Of a stretch of DNA of 64,000 bases, positions 55,742-64,000 are shown in pieces. The notes under the pieces were generated by a model, which worked only from the letters and a program-made list of their open reading frames with translations, did not search any database and was not told where the DNA came from. The stretch spans positions 248,001 to 312,000 of the forward strand of contig NZ_JMSQ01000001.1 in NCBI RefSeq assembly GCF_000696575.1, read 5' to 3'. Source of the DNA: Siccibacter colletis (GTDB lineage: Bacteria > Pseudomonadota > Gammaproteobacteria > Enterobacterales > Enterobacteriaceae). Position 1 is the stretch's first letter. Each line of letters starts with the position of its first letter. Made by a program: the position numbers and the translations under genes.

Positions 55742-55957
55742 GAGACGTTCTCCGTGGAATTTAACTGACTGAAAATGATGTGATTATTTTAAATAGAGGG
55801 GCGGACAGGGTATGGACACAGCAGAAACTATTTTTTATTTCTGCAAAAGCCAGATGTAGCGGGGGTTACAGGCCATCCCTCGGCGAGTGAGGACCGCCAG
55901 CACGTTGCAATGCGGACAGGTGGTGTCCGATATTAACAACGTGGCAACATGAAACGG

Positions 55958-56779
55958 TCACTGCAGTTGCGTGAACATCGCTTCCGCCATCACCCACAGT
56001 GCCCGATTAAGTTTCACGTCCCCGTCAATACCGCGAACGGCACGAGTATGCGACCGTCCTCCTTTGGCGTTACGCCCACTGAGACCGCCCTTAATCAGGT
56101 TCTCCTGAATACGCTGGTACGTGGTCCACAGGTCATTGCTCTCATCCTGCCAGCGGCGTGGGGAGAGTATTTGCGACTCCGTCACCGGCTGGTGGTCTTC
56201 ACCAAAGCGGTATATGAGCGCAGCTTTTGCCAGTGCCTGCTGTGCCGGAGGCGGCAACAGCAACGACTGCATGGCATCCCGTTTCTCCTCCACCCGGTCA
56301 AAAATCCCCAGTACCTCATACGCGCCTTCAATCACCTGACTCACCACGTCCCCCTTGTGCGGCACCCGCACCTCGCCAAACGACTCACCACAGACAAGGC
56401 CGTTCTGACAAACCGCACGAAATAGTCCCGGCAGCATCTGGTACGAACTGCTGCCATCGTGAGAGTTGAGCAGGATTATTTCCGGCACCTGCTTACCGGT
56501 TATCTGTCCCTCACGCCGTAGACGCAGCATATGCTTGGTGTGTTCGCGACGCTCCGGATCACGCACACGGGTCTGACAGGCAAAGAATGGCTGGAAGCCT
56601 TCTCGCTGCAGGCTGTCCAGCAAGGAGATGGTGGGTATATAGGTGTAGCGTTCACTACGGGATTCATGTTTGTCCTCGCTGAACACACTGGGCACCACGC
56701 GAAACAGCTCCTCGCGGGTTAACGGACGGTCACGACGAATAATGTTTGCAGCGCCAAAGCGCGAAGCCAGACGGGTCAT
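55958..56779 (-). CDS. yfjQ: DUF932 protein (YfjQ/YafZ family)
   Basis: This 273-aa protein is a DUF932 member: MTRLASRFGAANIIRRDRPL, EGFQPFFACQTRVRDPERRE, LNSHDGSSSYQMLPGLFR and CGESFGEVRVPHKGDVVSQV. The start at 56779 matches the E. coli homologues. Related phage/plasmid proteins have been linked to DNA mobility or protection, but the role is unknown. It is downstream of the GTPase gene. Confidence 0.92.
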   Translation of the reverse strand: MTRLASRFGAANIIRRDRPLTREELFRVVPSVFSEDKHESRSERYTYIPTISLLDSLQREGFQPFFACQTRVRDPERREHTKHMLRLRREGQITGKQVPEIILLNSHDGSSSYQMLPGLFRAVCQNGLVCGESFGEVRVPHKGDVVSQVIEGAYEVLGIFDRVEEKRDAMQSLLLPPPAQQALAKAALIYRFGEDHQPVTESQILSPRRWQDESNDLWTTYQRIQENLIKGGLSGRNAKGGRSHTRAVRGIDGDVKLNRALWVMAEAMFTQLQ

Positions 56780-56870
56780 AAGCAGACTCCTCATAACGGG
56801 AAAACAAATAAAGGGGATCCCCGTCGCATCGGCGACAAGGTCAGGGAAATAACAGGGATGGATTAAATAC

Positions 56871-57734
56871 TCAGAAGAAGAAATCCCAGACGGCGCGGGC
56901 CACAGAGACCACGGTGGTGCGCACGGCCTGAATGACGGCCCGCACTGGTGTGGATATCAGAGGAAAGGCACTGATGCTATCGAGTAGAGCACCGACGGTT
57001 TCACCAAAATCGCTTCGAGCCTGTTCCCGGACTACCGTCGTGCGAAAGGAAGGCTGGAGTTGCGACACCACCGGGCTGGTGGCCTCACGTGGCAGGCACT
57101 TAATCATCCGCTCGGCCATCACCCTAAGCCCCCATTGTAGACGGACCGACACAGCACACACCGGATGTACGGGCTGGAACAGCTCATGCAGCAGGCAGAT
57201 TTTGCGGCTGATATTCTGCTTCTGCGCGGTGGACAACGGTCCCCCACCGCTGGTGGGTTCGGCCTTGTCCGACTGGCTTATAACAAACAGCACCTTATGC
57301 CGGTATGCCTCCCCAATCACCTGATGATAAAAGTGCTCATCCACTGCCAGTGCCCGGTCATCAGCCTTGATCAACCACAGCACTAGGTCGAGGCGAGAAA
57401 GCTGCTCTCGGTACAGCGCAGCATATTCGTTATCGCGAGCGCCACTTTCGCCCACGCCGGGTAGATCCATCAGCGTCATATGGCGGTCGCCAACCTGCAG
57501 TCGAAAGCGCAGTGGCTCACGTGTACAGGCCGCGACATCGCTGACCGGTGATACCTCACTGGCAAACAGGGCATTGCAGAGTGAGGATTTACCGGCACCG
57601 CTCTTACCCATAATGCCGATTACTGGCTCGTAATGGGTTAACTGATTTATCTGCTGCAATATACGTTCAGACACCCACTGTGGCAGGCCAGCAAGCGATT
57701 GCTGAAACGACTTCAAACCTTCAGAATTGTTCAT
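56871..57734 (-). CDS. yfjP: Dynamin/Era-like GTPase YfjP/YeeP
   Basis: This 287-aa GTPase has G1 GKSGAGKSSLCNAL (about 42-55), G3 DLPGVGESG (about 94) and G4 SQSDKAEP. The C-terminal 70 residues are helical and hydrophobic (ISAFPLISTPVRAVIQAVRT, VVSVARAVWDFFF), suggesting membrane contact. It heads the CP4-like operon, behind a long leader with a terminator. Confidence 0.92.
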   Translation of the reverse strand: MNNSEGLKSFQQSLAGLPQWVSERILQQINQLTHYEPVIGIMGKSGAGKSSLCNALFASEVSPVSDVAACTREPLRFRLQVGDRHMTLMDLPGVGESGARDNEYAALYREQLSRLDLVLWLIKADDRALAVDEHFYHQVIGEAYRHKVLFVISQSDKAEPTSGGGPLSTAQKQNISRKICLLHELFQPVHPVCAVSVRLQWGLRVMAERMIKCLPREATSPVVSQLQPSFRTTVVREQARSDFGETVGALLDSISAFPLISTPVRAVIQAVRTTVVSVARAVWDFFF

Positions 57735-58246
57735 TACTACTCCTCTGAAAAATAATACAAAAACGGCGGAATCGTGAGATTCCGCCGTTAGTCAGGTATG
57801 TTCAGAAGAATGATATATGTCTGAAAATAATTTGAATTAAGGTAAGCGTTAAACCGCTACCGCCCGTGATCCAGGCCCCTGAGTCGTTAGGTTATTTTGG
57901 TATCCCTCATCCGCAGAGCAGGCCGATAGCCGACTGGAAAGCTAGGATTACGTAGGCCCCCTTATTTTTGTCAACGTGAGCTATGGTAGAACTTAACCAC
58001 TCTAAACGGCAAGGCAGCTTGTTTTATCTCATCATTCGATCCCCTCAAGCATGGAATCTGCATCTTGCAAACCGCTAACGTTTCCCTCGGCATCATAGAA
58101 AACCAACACAGTTGATAATGATCAAGGAAACAACCTTTAACCTAATGAAAAGAAGAATAAATCTTGTGTGTTGACAAAACACTGGGATAGTAGAGTTGAT
58201 TATTAGACGATCGGTCAATATTATTAAGAAACGACTTAATAACTGA
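57735..58246. other. Leader and intergenic region upstream of the GTPase gene
   Basis: No gene is seen in these 510 bp. On the minus strand a TTGACA (57974-57969) with TAATCC 18 bp later would start a leader of about 200 nt. That leader ends in a 12-bp terminator hairpin 27 nt before the GTPase ATG. To the right is AT-rich DNA belonging to the upstream part of the acuI-like fragment. Confidence 0.55.
57757..57789 (-). terminator. Terminator hairpin just before the GTPase gene
   Basis: AACGGCGGAATC and GATTCCGCCGTT form a perfect 12-bp stem with a 4-nt loop, and the minus strand continues TTTTTG. It lies between promoter and start codon, so it attenuates or is conditionally read through. Confidence 0.8.
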
Positions 58247-58387
58247 ATGGCATACGCTCAGACAGATGAGGTGAAAGTGTTTAAATCCTTATTTATCAAC
58301 AAAACAGATGAACGTTACAGTGCACAACTTGCTGAAATCGCTGAAAGTGAGCTGCCAGAGGGGGATGTGGAGGTCAATGTTGACTAA
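58247..58387 (+). pseudogene. 5' fragment of an AcuI/YhdH-like oxidoreductase
   Basis: The frame reads MAYAQTDEVKVFKSLFINKT then SAQLAEIAESELPEGDVEVN and stops after 46 codons. The LPEGDVxV motif and its distance from the start match zinc-free MDR enzymes of the AcuI/YhdH group (acrylyl-CoA reductase-like, about 325 aa). The frame is cut where the IS remnant begins. An imperfect dyad around CGATCG (58204-58218) upstream may be a TetR-type operator. Confidence 0.6.
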
Positions 58388-58738
58388 AGGCGTACCTCAG
58401 TCGGACAGCTTTGCGAAGTACGCCGCGGCTTTTTTTAATATGTCCCGTTCGTCGGTAACCCGCTTCAGCTCTTTCTGGAGACGGCGGATCTCGGCCTGAG
58501 CATCTGACTGTTCTTTATTAGTGGAAGGATCCGGACCGTACTTCTTTATCCAGGCGTAAAGGCTGTGGGTGGTGATATCGAGACGTGTTGCAACGCTGGC
58601 AACAGAATAACCGCGATCAACAACCTGTTTGACTGCTTCAGTTTTAAACTCTTCGGGATAACGCTTACCGCTCATGGGCACCTCTCTTTAAGCCATCTTA
58701 AATGACTCTGAGGTGTCTGTTAAACCCGTGGCGATTCA
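58384..58738 (-). mobile_element. Truncated IS3-family element
   Basis: Only the left end and orfA remain. The outer end reads TGAATCGCCACGGGTTTAAC on the minus strand, followed by ACAGACACCTCAGAG, typical of IS3-family termini. The orfB part is missing; the sequence passes directly into the oxidoreductase fragment. The element can not move by itself. Confidence 0.75.
58397..58681 (-). CDS. IS3-family transposase OrfA (element incomplete)
   Basis: This 94-aa protein has the OrfA helix-turn-helix (RYPEEFKTEAVKQVVDRGYS, VASVATRLDITTHSLYAWIK) and a leucine-zipper region (AEIRRLQKELKRVTDERDIL). Near the end lies A AAA AAA G, the slip site that would fuse it to OrfB. OrfB is absent, so no active transposase can be made. 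Confidence 0.88.
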   Translation of the reverse strand: MPMSGKRYPEEFKTEAVKQVVDRGYSVASVATRLDITTHSLYAWIKKYGPDPSTNKEQSDAQAEIRRLQKELKRVTDERDILKKAAAYFAKLSD

Positions 58739-58832
58739 GTGGTGTTGTGACCCCAGTTTCTATTTAAAATAGTTTCCTGCAAAAAACTGCTCGTAACCAC
58801 CTGATATATTATTACCGCATAAATGATAAACA

Positions 58833-61487
58833 CTACTGATCAAACTTGGCTGGGTAAGGATCTTCTTTATCTTTATCCTTACAAGGATGCCGTAGCCATT
58901 TTTGCCAACCTTGAGGATCCTCCTGAATATCAATTTCGCTGTCAAAATCCTCCAGCTCGCAACTATCTAACTTCTCTTCAACACTGTGTTTATGGCGTAT
59001 AAATGATGCCAACTGATCCTGGTCGAAGGTACCTGCAAGGTAGGGATAATTGATAATCATCTCAGCCGCCCCCTGGACTTGAAGCATTGTATTGATTCGA
59101 CCAAAGAGGCGATCAACCCGTCCATTCCTCTGCTCGTTATCACCAGGAGTCCAGGCGATGCCATAATGATGAACTTGATTGCATTGAAGATGAAGATTCA
59201 CGCCTTCCTGCAACACAGAGGTTGCTACCAGCACATTAGGGAAGAAAGGTGAATTAAATCCACGAATTAAACGTTCGCGATTTTTTGACTGCCCGCTGGC
59301 ATACCAACTTGGACTACTCAAGCTAGTGAACTCGCGCCAAGTATATTGAGTATTATCTAGTTTCTGGCCAACAATTTTCACACATAGCGTTTCGAAAGTT
59401 TCAATGGCAGCCACAAAATAACGTAGCATCAGTGATCCATTCAATTTTGGGGTGACCCATTCTACAAAATGCTGATATCGCTGCTGGACCTCACCTGTTT
59501 GAGGTCGACGGTTGAACTCTGTAAACCAGCAATAGAGCTCAATGATCACAGGGCTGGCAAACAGGTAACCCGTGCGAAGATAGTTGGCAAAGTTCTCAAT
59601 AATTGCCATACCGTTAGGCTGGTCACGCCACTTAATCAATTGCTCTTTTGCTGGCCGCGGCAGCTCATGAAACATCAATCCCCAGGCTGTGGGCAAAGCA
59701 GTGATATATTTGATTTTCTGAGCTGTTGTCGACTGCTGCAGCCGGGCATCTCTCGCGGCATCACCATAGCTGTCACGTTGACGTTCACCAGACTCTTTGC
59801 GGTAATGATAATGATAGGTCCCGGTCGTACCATCCAATGCAGGCTCAAGAAATAATGAAAAGAGGCTTTCAGGGCGACGGAAACGCAAACTAACGTTGGC
59901 GCAGTCGGTACTGCGCAGGCCCGTTTTCTTCATAACAAATAGCTCGGCAATTTTACTTGAAAGCTTTAGCTCGTTATCCGTTTCAGGCTCATCTGTCTCC
60001 CCGTCCTCCAGCATATGCTCATCAAAATCGGACTTTTCATTGGATTTTTCCGATAAAAGCTTAACAAAAATATCTCGGGACCAACCCGACTCTCGCCATT
60101 CTGCCAGCGCCTTTGCAGGTAGCTGCCAGACATTCATCAATCGCTCAGCCATTATTTCATCATAACGTGCGTTGATGCGCTGAGTAATTTCGCGTACAGA
60201 TGGTATTCGACGAACAAAAACCAAATGCTTACTACAATGTAGCGGCTGAGACTGCTTGAACGGATCACTGGTAAAGCAGGCCTCTACCAGAGTGTCGTAT
60301 TTGGGATGATCTGGAAAGCGGTTATAGATATCGTGAAACTGCCGGGTCAAGCTATTGAGCAGAGCAGAATCCGGCGCGTGGTTGAAGTCATTATGGATTT
60401 GCCCCTCTTCATCACTACTATTATCCCGCTCACTTGCGGTACTGCCCGTTGATTCAAACCCTTCAAGATAGCCATATAGCATGCGCCTGCCGCCACCTGC
60501 CTTTTTCTCTTTGTCCAGTTGAACCACGAGTTGTTTCTGATATAGAGCAAAAAACAACTCAGCATCCATCTTATTAGTAAAACTGGAAATGCTAGCGCGC
60601 TCATGACGATATTCATATTTGCTGTGGCTGCTCTCTCTGCCCTGCATTTTGCGCAGTCGGCGGATGGCAAAATCATTCATCAGCGCACGGACATCATCCT
60701 CTGCATAACGTTTTGGCATGTCACTGAAGTAGCTAAATATGTCATAAACATTTCGCGATGCTGAGTGATTTGGAGTTGCCGTCAACAACAGTACATTGCT
60801 CCCCAGCCGGTCCTGCGCATCACCAAAGAAGGCCTGAGCGGCGGCGGCACGCTGTGATCCGCTTCGGTTACGAAAGTAATGAGCCTCATCGATTATAATT
60901 AAGTCAAACCCTCCTTTTCCAAGAGCTTGCTTAATCTGCTGACGATATAACACGCCATAAGACGCGGCAGCATTTAAAGCATCTTTTTTTTCATCTGGAG
61001 GGACCAGACCGCTTAGTGAATGGATAGTAGTAAGGTAAAAATGGTGAGATTTTTTTTCCACAGCGGCCGCCAGCTCCGCCAGTCTGCCATAAATTTGTGG
61101 GGCATATTTTGTCTTACCCTCTAAAGTGGTAAAGGCATTATGTTCAGCCCGATAGTGTATCTCTGTGAAAATGCTAAATTCTCTCTCCCAGTTATCACAG
61201 AGCGTCCTGTTAGGTGCCATAACCAGAATGCGTGCATCAGGTTTTGCCTGCCATAACAACAACATTACTCCCATCGCCTGATAAGTTTTCCCCATGCCGA
61301 CTTCATCAGCAAGGAGTGCCAGTCGTTGTTTATTCAGCAAATTCCACAACCCAGCCACCCCCTCTGCCTGCTTCGCCGCCATGCTGGAAGCACCGGATTG
61401 ATACTGCCAGTGCGTATCAGTTGCATCGAAATTCATCACGGCTGAAACCTCAACCGGGGTAATGATCTGTTTTAACTTATTCGCCAT
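58833..61487 (-). CDS. SNF2-family DEAH helicase, putative defence component
   Basis: This 884-aa protein has motif I LLADEVGMGKT (about 58-68), motif Ia VMAPNRTLCDNW, motif II IIIDEAHYF (DEAH about 200-203) and motif III LLTATPNH (about 235-241). The C-terminal RecA-like domain has VLVATSVLQEGVNLHLQCNQ and the arginine-finger motif EQRNGRVDRLFGR. An acidic insertion (about 500-515) and a long middle domain separate the two halves. Such ATPases translocate on double-stranded DNA. The start at 61487 (GGAAGA 8 nt upstream) overlaps the nuclease stop by 11 bp. Confidence 0.85.
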   Translation of the reverse strand: MANKLKQIITPVEVSAVMNFDATDTHWQYQSGASSMAAKQAEGVAGLWNLLNKQRLALLADEVGMGKTYQAMGVMLLLWQAKPDARILVMAPNRTLCDNWEREFSIFTEIHYRAEHNAFTTLEGKTKYAPQIYGRLAELAAAVEKKSHHFYLTTIHSLSGLVPPDEKKDALNAAASYGVLYRQQIKQALGKGGFDLIIIDEAHYFRNRSGSQRAAAAQAFFGDAQDRLGSNVLLLTATPNHSASRNVYDIFSYFSDMPKRYAEDDVRALMNDFAIRRLRKMQGRESSHSKYEYRHERASISSFTNKMDAELFFALYQKQLVVQLDKEKKAGGGRRMLYGYLEGFESTGSTASERDNSSDEEGQIHNDFNHAPDSALLNSLTRQFHDIYNRFPDHPKYDTLVEACFTSDPFKQSQPLHCSKHLVFVRRIPSVREITQRINARYDEIMAERLMNVWQLPAKALAEWRESGWSRDIFVKLLSEKSNEKSDFDEHMLEDGETDEPETDNELKLSSKIAELFVMKKTGLRSTDCANVSLRFRRPESLFSLFLEPALDGTTGTYHYHYRKESGERQRDSYGDAARDARLQQSTTAQKIKYITALPTAWGLMFHELPRPAKEQLIKWRDQPNGMAIIENFANYLRTGYLFASPVIIELYCWFTEFNRRPQTGEVQQRYQHFVEWVTPKLNGSLMLRYFVAAIETFETLCVKIVGQKLDNTQYTWREFTSLSSPSWYASGQSKNRERLIRGFNSPFFPNVLVATSVLQEGVNLHLQCNQVHHYGIAWTPGDNEQRNGRVDRLFGRINTMLQVQGAAEMIINYPYLAGTFDQDQLASFIRHKHSVEEKLDSCELEDFDSEIDIQEDPQGWQKWLRHPCKDKDKEDPYPAKFDQ

Positions 61488-63378
61488 AACTACAGTCTTC
61501 CATGATAGCAGCGAGATAACGTAGGCTAGTGGCATCGCTAGTTAGGGGGGGAATTGCAACCTGTAGAGACTCCCACAAGTGCACAGCCACAGATATGGCT
61601 TCAGCCCCTTGTTTGTGACGTATGCTTTTAACACGCTTTCTTGCCAGAGCGGCCAGAGTGTTAACTTCTTGGGCCAGAAACCAGTTAAATACTAGCTGAG
61701 TCGGTTGATTTATACGCTCCCTGGCTATTTCAGCCAATTCCTGTAAGCAACCTGGTTCACTGAACAAACGACGATACAGCTGAGTGCCATCGTCCGCGTC
61801 TGCTAGCCAGTTGCGCCGTTGTTGGATAGCCTGAAAGAGGCGGAAATAGCTAGTGGCATCTAAATTCATGGCTTGCGCCATCCCCTCACTTTGCTCTTCA
61901 TCCTGCGCGCCAGCACAGCGCAGCATAAGGCGATCACTCAATGCGGGATCCACTGAATTCAGATAGCTGTTAAGTAAGTCATCTAGCGACTTAAAGCTCA
62001 ACGCACGCCGGTGTTCAATACCGCTTTCAACGATCATGCCCTGCCAGTCGGTTATTCCAGTTCTACGAAGGGTATAAAAAGGGTTATCCAATACGGCATT
62101 GCTTTTTAATACCGTCAATTGCCGGGGCGATTTCAGACCTATACCGGTAGCTTTCCATACCAATTCATTTGCCCCGTTGATACCGGGCAATATCAGTTGA
62201 TAACCTGACGCAGGCTTACCACCGAACCATTGCCCGGAAATCTGATACTCACATCGAGTCCAGTCAAAAATAACGCTCAGATCGAAAGGTTGAAGTTCAT
62301 CAGGCTCCAGCGCCTCTTCCTCCAACAATGCTTCACTGGCGAAATTCTCTTCATTAACATCATCCCATTCTTTGCCGCAAATCGTGATGTTACGAGAGAC
62401 CGGATGCACAATTCCCGCTTCTACATTCCAGTTTGCCTCAGGTAAGCTGCTGCAACCCGGGTTGGTGAAATTCCAGGACCCCACGGCAAGTTGCGTACCG
62501 GTATTGCTTTTCGCCAGCCAGAGCTTGGCGTGGGTCATCAATGCCCTATCGTCCTTGGGCACTGGAGAGCGATACACGGTAAGCTTTTTATTTGTAATCA
62601 TTGCCTGAATACTGTCACTCCATCGAGTGCGGATATAACGTCCCTCAACCAAATCCGGAACCAGTTCTACGAGCACTTCATGCCCAATATTGTCGATAAA
62701 CCCTGCTAAATCCTCAGCAAGATAAGGCGACCAAACACTGAGTGTATGAATCTCACCGCCGTTTTTTAATGCATCTAGCAGTGTGCAACCAGCCAGACTG
62801 TGAATAAATGACCAATCAGGATCATCACCGAGAAACTTGCGACGGGTTGGGAAAAATTCTTCATCATTCAGACTGTTATCAATTGTGGTAAAAAATCGTT
62901 TTACCTGCTGGTATTGGGCATTACTTGCAACACAACGAAAATCCACAGTTTCTTGATTTCGCCCCCACCCACTAAGCGTAAGGTTGGCACTGCCCGCACC
63001 CACAATAATCTTTCTGTAGTGATCTTCGAGATAAAATACTTTTGGGTGAAACAGCCCGCGCTCTTTATCCAGATAAGACTCTTCGCTTTGAGCCAGCTTA
63101 CGCACCGACACCGGATATACCGCAATGGAGGTACGTTTCGGCTTTTCTTTCGCAATCATGCGCGGATCGCAGTAGATGCGGAAATCAATACCACTCTCAT
63201 TCAGCGCACGCTGCAGACCTTCGTAATCCATACGACTAACGGGCGGGTCCATACCCAACACAGCAGGAAGTACCCACGTTTCAACAAAAGAGATATCCAG
63301 ATTAAAGGTGGTGAGCCAGACACGTTTCAACATACCCATATCAGCAATTTGCTTTTTGAAGACATCTAACAGCTTCAT
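61477..63378 (-). CDS. PLD-superfamily nuclease-like protein, putative defence component
   Basis: This 633-aa protein contains a full HKD motif, HPKVFYLED (His111, Lys113, Asp119), followed by GSANLTLSG. A second motif, HAKLWLAK (His283, Lys285), is followed by GSWNFTNPG but has Lys where Asp is expected. Two such motifs form the active site of phospholipase D-type nucleases. The C-terminal 280 residues are unrecognised, and no TM or signal is seen. The start at 63378 overlaps the previous stop as ATGA; a longer frame starts 5 codons earlier. Confidence 0.82.
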   Translation of the reverse strand: MKLLDVFKKQIADMGMLKRVWLTTFNLDISFVETWVLPAVLGMDPPVSRMDYEGLQRALNESGIDFRIYCDPRMIAKEKPKRTSIAVYPVSVRKLAQSEESYLDKERGLFHPKVFYLEDHYRKIIVGAGSANLTLSGWGRNQETVDFRCVASNAQYQQVKRFFTTIDNSLNDEEFFPTRRKFLGDDPDWSFIHSLAGCTLLDALKNGGEIHTLSVWSPYLAEDLAGFIDNIGHEVLVELVPDLVEGRYIRTRWSDSIQAMITNKKLTVYRSPVPKDDRALMTHAKLWLAKSNTGTQLAVGSWNFTNPGCSSLPEANWNVEAGIVHPVSRNITICGKEWDDVNEENFASEALLEEEALEPDELQPFDLSVIFDWTRCEYQISGQWFGGKPASGYQLILPGINGANELVWKATGIGLKSPRQLTVLKSNAVLDNPFYTLRRTGITDWQGMIVESGIEHRRALSFKSLDDLLNSYLNSVDPALSDRLMLRCAGAQDEEQSEGMAQAMNLDATSYFRLFQAIQQRRNWLADADDGTQLYRRLFSEPGCLQELAEIARERINQPTQLVFNWFLAQEVNTLAALARKRVKSIRHKQGAEAISVAVHLWESLQVAIPPLTSDATSLRYLAAIMEDCSYGE

Positions 63379-64000
63379 GCAGAATGCCCCCATAAACCGT
63401 TCAGCAAATGTCTGAACTGTGGTAGATAATAACGGTTTACCCAGTCGCTATTCTGACGATCTTCGCGTAGCGAACATGGTGGTACCTGCAGCAAAATATC
63501 ATCACCTTCAAGCAGGAGCCACGGGAACTGCCCCCTTGACTCCATTATCTTGTGATGATAATCCAGCAAGCCTCGAACCTGATCTTCCAGCGACGGCATA
63601 CAGGCCAGTGCTAATAGTTGCTGAAAACGTCTGGCGGGCGTACCGGAAAGCGAGGAAAGGAGCACATCATTTTCCAGAAGCTGAGCCGCCTTTTGTGGCA
63701 GATCAAGTTCCGTAAGACCGCGCGACTGCCAGAATTGACGAAATTCTGCCAAAGTCTGACTACTCTGTCGGCGTAAGCCTGAAAACATCAGGTCGATCAG
63801 GGATAAAAATGGCTCCGCCTGACTGATATGTTGTAACGCCCTGAGGTCACTTTCATTCATTTCAGGCATACTTTTCGCCTGATGCATGGCACGTTTGAAA
63901 ACTTCAGCATCTGTAAGCTCTAACTCGTCCAAACGTTCCTGCTTGAGTACCCGATAAATAGCACCCGCTGCATATTTATCTAACCCCGTTCTTTGTAGCC
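63375..64000 (-). CDS. C-terminal part of an unrecognised protein (runs off the window)
   Basis: The frame is open to the window edge; the visible part is about 207 residues and begins in mid-protein (KYAAGAIYRVLKQERLDELE). It is helical and Leu-rich (SLIDLMFSGLRRQSSQTLAE, ALACMPSLEDQVRGLLDYHH) and ends in RHLLNGLWGHSA. A TTG at 63932 is not needed as a start because reading continues upstream. The ATGA overlap with the nuclease gene shows it is part of the same operon. Confidence 0.7.
   Translation of the reverse strand, partial: LQRTGLDKYAAGAIYRVLKQERLDELELTDAEVFKRAMHQAKSMPEMNESDLRALQHISQAEPFLSLIDLMFSGLRRQSSQTLAEFRQFWQSRGLTELDLPQKAAQLLENDVLLSSLSGTPARRFQQLLALACMPSLEDQVRGLLDYHHKIMESRGQFPWLLLEGDDILLQVPPCSLREDRQNSDWVNRYYLPQFRHLLNGLWGHSA

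Overview
The window is chromosomal DNA of an enterobacterium close to Enterobacter or a related genus. The first 20.5 kb carries the familiar order ribB - ubiK - hldE - glnE - ygiF - ygiM - cca - bacA - folB - plsY - tsaD - rpsU - dnaG - rpoD - mug - tRNA-Ile2(CAU), and the proteins closely resemble those of E. coli. It differs from E. coli in three ways: hldE follows ubiK directly (no glgS/yqiJK), a Cys-rich Csp-like copper protein lies between ygiM and cca, and a three-gene operon lies between rpoD and mug. That operon encodes a Mor-like regulator, a RhiA-like protein and a small protein with a caspase-like His/Cys dyad.

About 20.49-51.38 kb is a complete-looking P2/186-type prophage of about 31 kb, integrated in the 3' half of the tRNA-Ile2 gene. 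Near-identical 48-bp att copies flank it, differing at two bases that form one T-stem pair. From attL it holds an AT-rich cargo region (three probable morons), then the late tail operon on the minus strand read from right to left: scaffold O, capsid N, terminase M, L, R, S, sheath, tube, lysis genes, tail chaperone with a -1 frameshift, tape measure, gp25-like, J, I, fibre, Tfa, and a hub-spike fusion. The P-Q-ogr operon diverges on the plus strand. The replication endonuclease A and early genes run to a 186-like switch (CII, Cox/Apl, CI). After CI come a PH/SHOCT moron, the integrase and another membrane moron before attR.

Directly beyond attR starts a second element with the gene order of CP4-57-type E. 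coli islands: cbtA/cbeA toxin-antitoxin, DUF987, radC-like, antirestriction, DUF905, yfjT, yfjS, ypjK, yfjR (WYL), yfjQ (DUF932) and yfjP (GTPase). A patch of debris follows: a truncated acuI-like oxidoreductase cut by an IS3-family remnant. From 58.8 kb to the right edge lies a translationally coupled minus-strand operon: an unrecognised protein running off the window, a 633-aa PLD-type nuclease and an 884-aa SNF2-type helicase. This set looks like an antiphage defence operon and is the best candidate here for an undescribed system.

All functions are inferred from reading the sequence and from remembered families; no database search was made.
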